DNA of 64,000 nucleotides from contig NC_132899.1 in assembly GCF_030463535.1 (NCBI RefSeq), positions 12,176,990 through 12,240,989 on the forward strand. Direction: 5' to 3'. The translations under genes and the position numbers were made by a program. This DNA is from Salminus brasiliensis. Taxonomy: Eukaryota; Chordata; Actinopteri; Characiformes; Bryconidae. Below the pieces are notes generated by a model, which was not told the DNA's origin, made no database searches, and worked only from the letters and a program-made list of their open reading frames with translations. Positions 23,404 through 35,149 of the stretch are shown here, piece after piece (position 1 is the stretch's first letter; each line of letters starts with the position of its first letter).

Positions 23404-23860
23404 AGCAGGAACAACAAAATATGTCTCTAGCTGATATATATTTAATCGCGTTCACGCAAAAGCAAAAAACGTGTATCTCCTAAATCCTAATTTTGCAGAA
23501 CTTTCCATTGAAGTCTATATCAAATTATAAATAAGTTATTTCAAGTCCACAAGTCATTTTAGAGCATTTCTATTGGTCCATTCTACACGAAATGTGGACA
23601 CAGTATATAAAGACATAACTTCTTTTTTTTTATTATAAAGATAAAAATATTAAGAACAGCTAGAGTCACATTATGACGATATAAAGATAATATAATGCAT
23701 CATTATAATATATATCTTGCTTTTTGTCATAATGTTAGTTATTTATATTTGTATATTTATAGTTTTTATTTGATATATTATTTTTATTATATATACATAC
23801 ATATATATTAATATAATAATAATGTAATAATTTATTATTTTTTTATCAATGCAACTGTAA
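22751..23860. other. Intergenic DNA upstream of the FOXN2 promoter
   Basis: Holds a (CTC/TCC)n-rich stretch at 23268-23300, a (TG)n run at about 23372-23400 and then a strongly A/T-rich block (23600-23860) just before the CpG-rich promoter. No gene recognised. Confidence 0.5.
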
Positions 23861-23869
23861 TAGCAAGGG

Positions 23870-24262
23870 CACGCGTGACGTCACCGGGTCTGTTTTAAAC
23901 GCATTTCTCGAATATAACTGTACTGATTAAATCGTTCCGATTAAAAAACACCAAACACAAAACAACACACGAGCAGAAGCAGCAGCAGCAGTTGAAGCAG
24001 CAGCAGCAGCAGCAGTGCGCCGCCAGTACGGAGTGAATGGCGAGCGCCGATTGCTTAGGTTTGATCAAAAAAATAAAAAAGTGCTACCGCGCTGCGGCAG
24101 TTGTCAGGGGAGATCGGAGAGCCGCGCTGTGATTGGCTGAAGTGACCCTGTTGCCTTGGCGACGGCGGGGGGGTTTGGTAGCGTTGCTGTGCAGCGTGAT
24201 CTCTGCGCCGCGCTGCGTGTATGGAGGAAGCAGCTGCTGATCTTTTGACACACACACACACA

Positions 24263-24310
<48 letters not shown>

Positions 24311-24560
24311 TAGACCCAGCACAACACGGGAGAAAAGAACAGGCGACTGCATGAACGCAGCGAGGCTCCGTCGTCGGACACGACCTTAGAATGCACGAGT
24401 GTAAGTGAACGTCCTGTGATCGATCGTGTGTGTTTGTCCCCAGCAGGGCTGAACCCGACCACAGCGCCACATTTACACCAACACGCTCCAGATTACGATA
24501 CAACAGCGTGTGGGAGATATTTAGCAACCCCAAAGCGCACGGTAGGGGCTGTCAGTAACT
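23870..24560 (+). promoter_or_regulatory. foxn2: FOXN2 promoter and probable non-coding first exon
   Basis: CpG-rich island after an A/T-rich stretch. It contains a perfect CRE palindrome TGACGTCA (23876-23883), two CAG runs (about 23974-23990 and 23996-24015), and an inverted CCAAT box ATTGG (24132-24136). A strong splice donor GTAAGT follows at 24401; a second possible donor GTAGGG lies at about 24542. No coding exon of FOXN2 starts here, so this is best read as promoter plus untranslated exon 1. The (AC)n/(TC)n run at 24247-24308 lies within it. The link to FOXN2, rather than a separate RNA, rests on position and strand only. Confidence 0.6.
24037..24132 (+). CDS. Possible 31-aa upstream ORF in the FOXN2 5' leader
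   Basis: An ATG at 24037-24039 in a fair context (GAGTGAATGG, purine at -3 and G at +4) opens 31 codons ending in TGA at 24130-24132. The peptide starts MASADCLGLIKKIKK and is rich in Lys/Arg/Ala. I recognise no family. If the leader exon runs to 24400, this would be an upstream ORF able to damp translation of FOXN2. It could equally be chance in GC-rich DNA. Confidence 0.25.
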   Translation: MASADCLGLIKKIKKCYRAAAVVRGDRRAAL

Positions 24561-25619
24561 AAAATACACACATTTCTTTGTTGTTTTTCCTCTGAAATGG
24601 TTGAACTGGCGATTTACTTCTGTTGTGTTTCAGCATAAAAAAAAATCCCACGAATGTGGGACCATGTGATCCAGCAGGCTAACTAAGTTGATTCAGAGGA
24701 ATGCTCCGCGTTGTGTGGTTGAGCTTACACAACACCATTAAACGGTGTATTTTAATGTATTTGATCAGAGCTGTACATTTTCACGGCGATTAAATCACAC
24801 GTGTTACCGGAGAGCTATTTTTACACGAGCTGTGCTCTATTTCAGTGGAGCCACGCATTAGCTAGCCCCTTTGCTACCAGGGCTAGCCTAGCCGGACTCG
24901 GTGTCAGAGCTTTTTGGGCTTCGGGCTGCTGGTTTTCCTGTTTGCTTTTTTTTTTTTTTTATTTATTTTTTTTTAAGACTCTGTCGGTTCCTACTTACGA
25001 TTACGCCCGTTTACGTTATCGGACACTTAATAGTGAATTCCGGTTCAATGTACGCCAAGTTAGCCGATTTAAGTTGAAGTACTTTAGCGACTTTATTTTG
25101 TTGACTCATCATCTATTCAAAGGGGAACAGTATTAAACCACACGCGTCGAGCAAACACGAAAATACAGGCGATAAATGGGTGGATAGTGAAAGGTTATTA
25201 GTGAAGGTGACAGTGTTGTCCATTTTGCTTCGAGTGGTGAGAATCTAGGACAGCTATGTAAGAGGAGAGAGTAGAGGGTGGGGGCTGCTATTGTTACTTT
25301 TTGTTTTCCTTTCCCTGTGCTTGTCTAAAAAGCCGGGCCCGGTTTTTTTTTTTGGTTTTAAAGTGAAGGTGAAACTGATCTCTCGATAACAAAATGTGTC
25401 CCGTTCAGACAGGCGGTGTATCCGGCAGGCTGGCCTGATTATACGCGTGTGAGTGACACTGACACGTGGTCAGAAGGAGCTCATAGCTGAGCAGGACGAG
25501 AAGGCGACTCCTGTCACGTGATCGCAGCGTTTAGTTCTGCTTTCATGGCCGAGAGAATATCAGCTTCAACAGCCCACACTGTAAACACACAGACACCCCC
25601 TCCACCATCACCACACCAC

Positions 25620-25668
<49 letters not shown>

Positions 25669-25670
25669 TT
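25620..25670. repeat. (AC)n(AG)n compound microsatellite
   Basis: About 16 CA units followed directly by GA units, in FOXN2 intron 1. Confidence 0.9.
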
Positions 25671-27677
25671 GGACACTCACCAGGAAGGTGTTTCACAAAA
25701 CAGTTAGACTGACAGTGTAGGCGCTCCGCTCCTGTCCTGGTGGACACACTTCACTTTAGGCTTATGTGGCTAAACTGAGAAATCCTGCTGGGCAGCAAAT
25801 AAAGCTCCAGTCGCTCAGTGAGCATTGCTTTACGTAAACAGAGGCCCTACATGTTTATCTTGCTTGATCAACTCAGTTCAGTACATCAGTCATCTGACTT
25901 AACTCGGCTATCGCAGATGTCCTCATTGCCCTCTAATGAAGTAGACAAACATGTGCCTTCAAACCCCCTCTTGCAGCCCCCCATACTCTGTTTCCCTCAC
26001 CACTGATCAATGATTTGCACAGTGCAAAGCAACATGTATAGAAGATACCTGCGGTAACTGCGTTTGGTGTATGCTTAGGCTCAAGTTATCTGGCTTAATG
26101 GAGGAATTCTGCTGGGCAGTGGGTGAAGGTGAACAGGAAGTTCTTGATGTTTATTTTGCTGATCATCGGCCCTGTTTGGAGTTGGAGTGTCTCAATACAA
26201 TAGTCGCTCAGTACAGGAAATCTTCAGGAGTGCTTGGAAAAATGTCCGCTATATATGCCTGAATATGTTCATTTTACGTACACGTTTTCCCTGAACTGTC
26301 TCACACTGATTTCTGAGCCGCATATAAACACTAAACTATGCTGCTCCTTTATGGTTCCCCAATCCTAACTCACTTGCCATGATACAGTAATACAATATGA
26401 TACTATATGACACATGGTATTATACTGCTTGCTTTTTTGGCTGTCAGTCAGCTCATTTTACCATTGAAAGCACACCCACAGCTGACTGTCCATCAGCTTA
26501 TCAGCTCTGAGCTAAATCACTGAGGCCATGTTTTTATGATTTGGTTGGTGCGATGCCAGTTGGTTCAGAAAGGGATTTGTCCAGTGTGTTTTTCTCAAGA
26601 CCTGACTACAGCACTGGATTAATGAACAGAGCGATAGCCGCCTCTTTATTGCCACTCTCTGGAGGGCTCTTGTAGGGCACATCAAATGATCCCTTGCTTA
26701 TTGCTGCTCTCCTGACACCAGGCCGGGAAATTAATTAGTCTCATTATGGCTCTCACAATGACGGATCTGTTCTGGCTTTTGCTCACATGAATGTGTTCTT
26801 GTCCTTTCTCTCAAAGACTGAGAAAATGCAGAGTAGGGGGGTTTTGCTGTAAAAGTGTGTTTGAAGAATGTAGTTGCTGGAAAACTATCACCCCTAAATC
26901 AGAGCCTAAACACCAACATCTTTGGATTAATGCATGTGTCTCATTATCCACTAGAGCCACTGTCTTGACTGTGTGGTGAAAATCCCCTCTCCCATATTAA
27001 AGAGGTGCTTTGGACTGTCAGCCCAAAAATTAATTCATATATATTTTTTAATACTCCCGTGTGACAGAACTCTGGGCTCATCAAAGCGGACCATTTTGCA
27101 CCTCCAAAACCCGCACTTCCACAACTGAACAGGCAGGCCCGACTTATGTCCCAGCGTTCACCCGCCAACTGACGACTGTGTCCTTTGTCTGAAGACCCCT
27201 CCTCCTCCCATCTCCTCGTTATGGCCCAGCTGCACATATTTATCATCTGCAGTTAGCCTCTTTTTGTTTCTCAGGCCCTCAACGGACAGACTGCGAGGTG
27301 AAGCTCGTGTCCCCAGGAGGCCAGAACGCTTTGGTTGCCATGGCTACGTGGTGACACCGGCTTGTGGTAATCAAATATAGGCGCTGCTCTAGATTTCAGT
27401 TGCAAATGTGAGCCCCCAAGTTTGACTAGGTGGCGTCGCACCCCGAGCGTGCCCCAACCCCCACCACCACCACCCTCCGTGGGCCTAGCCTGGAGTGCTC
27501 AGTCTTCTCTCCCTTTCTCTGTCGTTCTCTTCTCTTTCCTTCTGAAGGATTTAGGACTTTGGAGCAGCCGGCAGGGCCATCAGGGCCCCTCTGCCCATTG
27601 ACACTGATGCTAATGTCGAGCGCTGCCTTGATGCAAAGATCCAGCCCCAGCCCTGTAGCCCCCGTGTCACCCTGGTT

Positions 27678-27694
27678 ACAATGGCCTCCATTGT
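27678..27694. promoter_or_regulatory. Perfect SOX-dimer palindrome
   Basis: ACAATGG, a 3-bp spacer, then CCATTGT: two inverted SOX core sites forming an exact 17-bp palindrome. SoxE proteins (SOX8/9/10) are known to bind as dimers to inverted sites with 3-5 bp spacing. It is followed by another ATTGTTT-like core, and a TTTAATTGA homeobox-like core lies about 35 bp further on. Function is inferred. Confidence 0.45.
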
Positions 27695-28554
27695 TTGGGT
27701 CACTTCTGCCTGAATAAACTGGGTGTGTTTAATTGAGATGGCAGGGTGTGAGAGTGACACAGGATGGGGAGCAGGCAGCACGCTGGTAGGGCAGCCTGCG
27801 CTGTGACTGTGCTATATGTGTGTACTTAAGCAGTTTTGTCTGCTACAGGAAGCAGCCGGAAATAGCTTTTTTTTCATAATTGATAAGTGGGTGCTACATC
27901 CTGCCATGCGTTAGCGTGATGGCAATTGCATCATTACTTCAGCATCTGAACAACTTTATTTTTGTCTTATTGAGATCTTTTGTTTATTTATGGGAAAAGT
28001 TAAAGAGACTGCAGCTACAGTGCCTATGTGCTGAACAGGGCCAGTGAGACGATAACAGTCACAGTTAAAAGGACCTTCCAGTCAAGCATCAATCAGTAAA
28101 ACATCAATCGGATATTAATGGTTAAAAGTGTAAAACAAGAGTAATCACCAGTAGCATTGTTGCCACTGGGGATGGCATAATGATGGCAATATGGCATAAA
28201 TGCAATATCATGGTACTTCAAAAAATGTCCATGTGACAATTTTATCCCTGTATGTTATGTTGAAATGAAAAAAAAAAAGTGTGTGATTTTCACTGAACAT
28301 TTTACACACTGCACTAAATCTTGCTAACCAGGCCGGATTATGCGCTGTATGTAGTTGATCAGACATACTGACCACTGACCTGATTTTCCATGACAACAAT
28401 GGTGTGGCTGTCTTTCTTTACTTTGTGTTAGAACTGAAGGTGCAACAGTCTGTCCGCTGATGTATATTACAACTACAGCGATAATACACATGCATTGAGT
28501 AGTATAATATGCTCAGATAGAGGGTGTCACAATTTGCCTAAACAAAAGTGTTAT

Positions 28555-28941
28555 GAGCACAACACAAAAAGATCTGAATGTTGTGGGGCACCATATAACT
28601 TTTATCCACTGCCTTCCAAAAAAGAGAACCTGGGTCTATGGCTGAGGAGCTAAATCTAAAACGTTCACCCATAGAAATGGTGAAGTGGACACATCCAGTG
28701 CTTGTGAGGCTCTTAGGTTAGCTCTAAACCTAGCACCTTACCTAACAGCCTCACGAGCACATGTCGTGTTTGCTTCACTGGGGCTTCCTAATAGAGTTTC
28801 CATCTTCATAAAATGGTGAGAGCAGACGTGTGGATGTTTGGATGGATGGTTTAAGCGTAGCGCCTTCAACCATAGACACAGGTCTTCTTCTTCTTTGGAT
28901 ATGGTGCCCCACAACACGCCCAGTCTTTTTGTACTATGCTC
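28555..28941. repeat. Foldback (palindromic) MITE-like element, 387 bp
   Basis: The outer arms are complementary: 28555-28595 (GAGCAC...TTGTGGGGCACCATAT) against 28899-28941. The pairing continues inward with 'CTGGGTCTATGG' against 'CCATAGACACAGG' and 'GCTTGTGAGGCT.TTAGG' against 'CCTAACAGCCTCACGAGC', almost to the centre near 28735. The whole element is therefore one long imperfect hairpin. No coding content. Confidence 0.85.
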
Positions 28942-31109
28942 TTAAAAAGCTCTAAATAAGGTTAAAAGAGTGTAGCCTACCTCAGACCACATTCACACTG
29001 AATACAATATCATAAACCATCCAATACAAAGGCGGAAGCAGCAAACGCCTGAAACTGGGCGTAGAGAAATGAGGTGGATATCCATGGTATTGTCAGAAAT
29101 CACATATTGGGACATATTGTTGTGTAATTTATGGGCATAACTGTACATATTGTATTGTTGCCCAGCTCCAGTCAATCCTGATACCTGATATTGTCCATAT
29201 TGTTACTGGCATGCAAAACCTTGTTTCTCCATTCTCTATATTTTAACACAGTAATCCAGAACCACCTAAACATTCTGCTCTCCTCCTCTGTAATAAATAC
29301 CTAATCATATATCAGTGTAAAATATCAGCCAGATCTACGCAGCATTTGTTTAAAGCTAATATCTGCTGATCCTGATATGAGTCCGTCATCACTATGCACC
29401 CCAAGTTACAATTCAGGTCCATGTGAATATGGTGAATTCTGAAGTAGGACCAAGGCCAGCTTCTGCATTCAGTTTAAAATGTTTTGATGATGTTTTGAGA
29501 CTCACTCTGAAACCGGAGTCAGTTTGATGCAATGTCCTCAAGGTTTTAGGATTACAGCTTTTCAGATTCCAGAGCACTTTCTTATGAATGTGTCTAAGTA
29601 GCTTGGATTCTGAAACGTAACCACGTGTTGTGGGAAATTAGGACCCTAAACAAATAACCAACAACTGAGACTTTGTGCTGTACGAGGCAGTGTGGGTGAA
29701 ACGTAACGCTGCTCAGTGGAATTTGAGAGCGTGTCAGAATTTCTTGCAGAAGGAAAGGCAGCAAATCCATTACTTTCCGTCAGGCATCTTCACGGTGTCA
29801 GGGACCCTGCCAAGGAGAATATCTAAATTCAGGATGGATTTGTAAGTGAAAAAAGTTGTGGTGTCCATAGCAGTTATTAATCTCCAGCTGCTGTGTAATG
29901 AGGGGTAGGTGACCTTCCTGCTGAGCTGTCAGATCAACTTCTTTCAGCGCTGTTTCTACCGAAACATCAGGAGCCAGTGACTCACACCTGACGCTCTGCA
30001 GACCAGTCCTGACAGCGCTAAGAACGTGCAGCGCAGGAAACCCTCCCTGCAAGACTTTCTGGCGGAGCCCCTTTGGTTAAGGTGGGACGATTAGACATTC
30101 TGGGCCATGCAGAGCCTGTTTCAGCAGAGTGTCACCATGCTGTTTTATTACAAGCGAGCAATTGCTTCTCCATCCCCCAAGTAAGAGAAGCAGTTCGGAG
30201 GAATTAATCCTCACTTAAACACTGATGGAAATTAGGCCGCCAGAGCTGGATGACGAGAGGGGAAAAGGTGGATGTTGGATATTTTTAGAAGACACGTCTC
30301 TTTTTGCCTTATCTCTTCAGGGAAGTGATAGACCTGTATCTGATTCACTGGCAGTACTTCTCATTGTTATTGGCTTTGACTTGATTTGATGTTTAGAATG
30401 GAAAATCGTTACTGACTTCCTTTTGTCTACAATTCTCATTTATAGCCACTAAGAAAAAAAAACAGCAGTGGCTTGCTTTGTTGTTGCGTTTGTTGGAAAG
30501 TTCCATGCCCATAGCTTGGCTATTCAAATGAGCGAGTGTGTGTGTGTGTTTTGAAACTGCTCCACCCATAGACATTGTGCATGTTTGTGTTTGAAGTGGC
30601 TGCAAACCATTGAGTGCTGTCATTAGCATTGTCTCTTTTGTGGATGGAGAGCTTGTAGATGTGCTGATGAGCTTGCAGGAGCAGGTTGGCTTTGTCTTGC
30701 TAATGGAGGTTAATGAGAGCCAGAGTGTGATGCTGGGATCAAGGCAGAGACAGGGAAAGCAGGGCATCTGATACAAGCAGCTTTAAACTATGCTTTAGAC
30801 TGGATAAGCTGCTATTGTATTACTTGTTATGGGGGAGAAGGGACCATTTCAAGTGCCCACTTTTCTCCATGAGGGACAATATCATATTATATCATGTAAC
30901 ATCTGTAGTCATATAACACACAAGATACATAATCATATAACATACAATATCCTATGACATGCAACATATGCACTGTATATCCATATCCATGTTTGTAGAC
31001 CTTGTAATGACTGCATTCAACCACTTTGTGTTGCACCCATTGCTGACATGTCTAGTCCCTGTATATCGTGCTCCATCCAATTCTTTTAGGATGAGTTGGG
31101 GAGCTGGAG

Positions 31110-31325
31110 ATGAGGTGATGTGGTGATCATCCAATGTTCTAACCTCACTAACACTCTTGTCGCCGAATGCAATCAAATCCTCAGCAATGCTCCAAAATCT
31201 AGTAGAAAGCAGTTCCCTGGGCAGTAGAGACAGCTACTCCAACAAAAGCATTTTCTTGATTTCAGAAGAAACAATGAATGAGCAGGCGTCCCAAAACATT
31301 TGTCCATATATTGTATAATCATCAT
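31110..31325 (+). repeat. Truncated family-A MITE copy
   Basis: Contains 'CAGCAATGCTCCAAAATCTA' and 'CCAACAAAAGCA', then 'AACAATGAATGAGCAGG' and a terminal 'CATTTGTCCATATA'. All of these are shared with the copies at 43960-44357 and 55838-56160. The 5' half is missing. Confidence 0.65.
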
Positions 31326-31523
31326 GTAATATGTCAGGTCTTTAATCATGTAACTTCTATAAGCATGACTTGTCACCTCTATAATCATATAAAAACTAAC
31401 ACCTATACTCCTGATGTAACTTCTTATTATCTATTATCATGTAACGTGTAATATCTTCAACTATGTAACATGTATGCTCTAACATCATATGATGTAACCT
31501 TCATAATCACATAACGTATAACA

Positions 31524-31765
31524 GGGTTGTGGGTTCGATTCCCGGGCTCGGCAAGCTGCCACTGTTGGGCCCTTGAGCAAGGCCCTTTACCCTCTCTGCT
31601 CCCCGGGCGCTGGAGTTGGCTGCCCACCGCTCTGGGTGTGTGTGTGTACTCACTGCCCCTAACACATGTGTGTGTGTGAGTGTGTTCACTACCAGATGGG
31701 TTAAATGCGGAGGACACATTTCGCTGTACACTGTACAGTGACAAATACGTGCACCTTTACCTTTA
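31524..31765 (+). repeat. tRNA-derived SINE, copy 2
   Basis: Box B 'GGTTCGATTCC' followed by the same body and end as copy 1, closing in 'GACAAATACGTGCACC' and a TTTACC repeat tail. Inserted in the degenerate minisatellite field. Confidence 0.88.
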
Positions 31766-32559
31766 CCTTACCTTTACATCTATAATCATTCCATATCTTT
31801 AATCATGTAACATCTATATGTCATATCTGTAATCATGACCTATATCATGACATGACACCTCTGTAACCTTTTTATGTAACCTCAGTAACCATATAACACA
31901 ACATCTATAATCCTAACGTTACATCTTTAATCATACACGTAACACCTGTAATCATATAACATCTGTGATCATATAGCACATAACACCTGTAATCATGTAA
32001 CATCTGTGATCATATAGCACATAACACCTGTAATCATGTAACATCTGTGATCATATAGCACATAACACCTGTAATCATATAACATCTGTGATCATATAGC
32101 ACATAACACCTGTAATCATGTAACATCTGTGATCATATAGCACATAACACCTGTAATCATATAACATCTGTGATCATATAGCACATAACACCTGTAATCA
32201 TGTAACATGTGATGTGATATATAACATCTAGTTTAACCCAAGACATTCATTGTTTTGTGGTTGCTGTGTTTTAGTGGGCAACTGCCCAAACTATGTTTTC
32301 TCTTGTTCTACAGCGGCTGATCATTTTGTCAACAAGAAGAGTTTCTCACATGAACAGGAAGAGTTTTTTTTAACTTGTGTCTGGGGTGATTTAGAAAAAA
32401 AAGTCTTGAAAGAGGAAGAAGCACCCCTCCCCTTTCCTTCTCCCCTGTTCCACTTTCCAAAGAGGGAGAGCGAGAGAGAGACATGGAGACAGACAGAGTG
32501 AAGGAGAGAGGTAGGCTGGAGAGAAAGAGAGAGAAAGAGAGAGAGTGATTCAGAGCAGC

Positions 32560-32965
32560 ACTTTAGGTGATTATTTATTTATTGATGTGCTGTATGGTTT
32601 CCATGGCAGTGGCTCGTTTGAGTGGTTGTACCGGTAGGGAGAAAGAGAGAGAGGCAGTCACTTTTCCCCGCCAGCCAGACCTCCTTTGCTTGAGCTGATT
32701 ATTTATTCATCAGTGTATTCTGCGTGATTTCCGTGGCTGTCCATCAGTGGAAGCCATTTAGTCTGCATCTGAGCAGCGCTCTGATTGGTCTGCTCAGGCT
32801 GTTGTCTCTCTCCAGGACTCCAGGGGCTTCCTGTTCCTCCGGGCTGTCTGGGGCCGCCTCGCTGCCCGCGGCGATGACCAGGGAGATGGAGCCTGGCTCT
32901 AACACAGCCTCTTTGTCCTTCGCTGTCATTCTTGTTTGGCAGAGGGCATTACTGAGCCGTGAATA
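32560..32965. promoter_or_regulatory. Candidate conserved element in FOXN2 intron 1 with an internal duplication
   Basis: Two related segments lie about 130 bp apart. Both start 'TGATTATTTATT' (about 32568 and 32697) and both continue with 'TTTCC.TGGC' and 'CAGTGG'. The following stretch to 32965 is G/C-rich and repeat-free. Duplicated homeobox-like A/T cores inside a block unlike its surroundings suggest an enhancer. Conservation could not be tested here. Confidence 0.35.
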
Positions 32966-33050
32966 CATGCGCAGGGTTTTGTGCGGCGTTTCTTCGTGGC
33001 TTCGTTCTGTGAGGCTTCGCTGAATACACAGGAATACATACACATGCGCA

Positions 33051-33051
<1 letters not shown>

Positions 33052-33084
<33 letters not shown>
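33052..33084. repeat. (CA)n microsatellite
   Basis: About 16 CA units in FOXN2 intron 1. Confidence 0.92.
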
Positions 33085-33086
<2 letters not shown>

Positions 33087-35149
33087 GTGGTTGTTCTGGT
33101 GTGGTTGCGAACTGAAGGAGAGGATCAGAGTCCTTTCAGGCACTCGAGTAGCCTTCTAAGAGGCCCTTAACTTTGTCCTGAGAACCCCCTGAAAAGCCTC
33201 TCAATTCTCCTAAGGAAGGAGAGGGCGAGGAGAGCAAGGGATAGTCACAGTGGCTACACTGTGTCCCTACAACTGTCCAAACTAGTGTCCAACCAATCAG
33301 GGTGATTTCATGAGTTAGATAAAAATGGAAATAGAGAGCGAGAAAGAGAAAGAGGAAGAGGAGGTGGGGGAGAGGCAGCAGAACTACCGTTACCATAGCG
33401 ATACTCCTAAATCCACTATAGTTCCCACAATACCCTGCAAATTCAGACTGTACTTGCTAATGGTTTACAGCATAAGGTTTCCAGGTGGAACTAATGCTTG
33501 TGAGATTTGGTTCTGCATTACATTCCCAGCCTTCCTTCACCACACGGGCTCTTCTTCTATAGCTTATCACGTTCTGGCCATTCTTCATACGACTGCATCT
33601 ACTGATCAGTGGTGTCCATAACATGACAATTCGGTACTAATATGCATACTCTTACACTCCTACTAATTAGATGTTCTCCTTTCCTCCTCTTATGTGTCTC
33701 TCCATGTACTGGTGAAGGACACACATTATGTTTCAAATAGCTTCTCAATAAGAACTTATTGAATACACCCCCCTCCTCCAATAAAACCTGAAATCACCTC
33801 TTGAATTTCGTAATTTGAGCATAGGTTTGTGTATTGGAGATGATCTGATCTGACCTGCTTTAAAAAGGGCTTTAAAAGGGTATCTGCTTTTATAGTCTGA
33901 GACACTTCCTATTCTCGGTTTTGTTGTAGCAGAGCACTCTGTGGGCACCCATCCTCTAGGCACTATTAACAGACATAATTCTCAGCTGTCGCAGTAAGGA
34001 ACTCAAAAACTACCCTAAACCTATTTACAGTGAAGAAAACACAATCTGTTGAATCTGCTGATAAGTGCGCTGACGTTACCAGTAAGCAGCCAAAACCAGG
34101 CTAAAGCTGTCCTCTTACTCTACCTCTCCGTTCCACCTTTAGTGATGCAGCAGTTACGTTCTGCTGTTGAAGTGTATACAAGAACTGCTGCACTATTTAA
34201 GGCGGAATGGAGAGTTAGAATTAGAAGCCAACTTTAGCTTAGTTTTGGCTGCTAGCTGGTTACATGTTACCGAAATAAGGTCACAAATAAACAATGTTAA
34301 CAACAATGGTACTTTTCGAAAAAGAGCAGCAGGCAGCAAGGTGGAACAGAAAGTTTGGGTTAAGACTCAGAGCCGCATTGTAAAAGTGACGCAGCAAAAA
34401 CAAACAGTACACAGAGCTACAGGTTTAAAGTGTTTTAGTTAATATGTCAGAAAAGGATGATTTGGTACACACATGCTAGAAAAGCAAAAATGCAGCTCAT
34501 TCAGTCATACACAGTAATCGACAAACAGGAACAGCTATCAGTTTAAAGTGTGTATCGCTACACGCACAGAAACGCAAAGTGGCCAACAGTCAGCATTAGG
34601 GTACTCTGATCGGATCAGGAGGCAAAAAAACCCCCAAAACTTATAGGACATCCCTAGTGTGTATAGCGTAGGCCCCTCCCTCCCCATCCCACTAGCTCTT
34701 TTTGCTCTCAGAACCAGTACATTACCAAACATGTTCCATTCACTTCGATTCACTAACGCATTCAGCTCTTTCACTGTATTGTACCCTGAATTCATATTCG
34801 CCATGAACGCTTGGTAAACAGGATGTGACGTCCTCAGCATGAACTGAGGCAACCACGTCTTCTTCTGAGTCATATAAACATATGTGACTGTATTGTGTTT
34901 TTTTTTTTTTTGGGGGGACTTTTGCTCACAAAACTAAACCAGATTTTTCACATTCCCGGCTGTAGTTTAGACATCACTGTATTTCCTAGTCATCTGTCAA
35001 CTTCTGTTCACATCTGAGACCTCCTGACGATTTCCTTAAAAATGTAGTAATTCTAATGCCTGCTTGTGTTTACATCTAATGTAATTACTGTTAAATATCT
35101 AGGTAAGAGTGCAAGGGTCAAAGGGGCTGAAGGGATGAACCTTGACCCG

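Larger units (their letters stand above)
24561..28550. other. FOXN2 intron 1, proximal part
   Basis: Intronic DNA with no coding exon recognised. Composition is uneven: a G/C-richer, low-repeat block at about 26460-27780 contrasts with the A/T-rich DNA around it and looks like conserved regulatory sequence. It includes the SOX palindrome listed separately. Confidence 0.4.
30880..32215. repeat. Minisatellite field with a recent 41-bp array
   Basis: At about 31930-32200 a 41-bp unit (AACACCTGTAATCATATAAC + ATCTGTGATCATATAGCACA + T) repeats about 6.5 times nearly perfectly, with one site alternating between ATAT and ATGT. Around it (30880-31000, 31310-31510, 31780-31930) lie many degenerate copies of the half-unit 'TAATCATATAACATCT', so the array grew from an older unit of about 20 bp. 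A SINE (31524-31765) and a MITE fragment (31110-31325) interrupt the older part. Confidence 0.9.

Noticed and set aside
24084-24533. 149-aa frame on the minus strand over the FOXN2 promoter
   Set aside because: Crosses (AC)n/(TC)n repeats giving VCVCV/RERERE peptide; no family resemblance.
31930-32215. Regular repeats as a CRISPR array
   Set aside because: Units are contiguous with no unique spacers, in eukaryotic DNA; this is a minisatellite.
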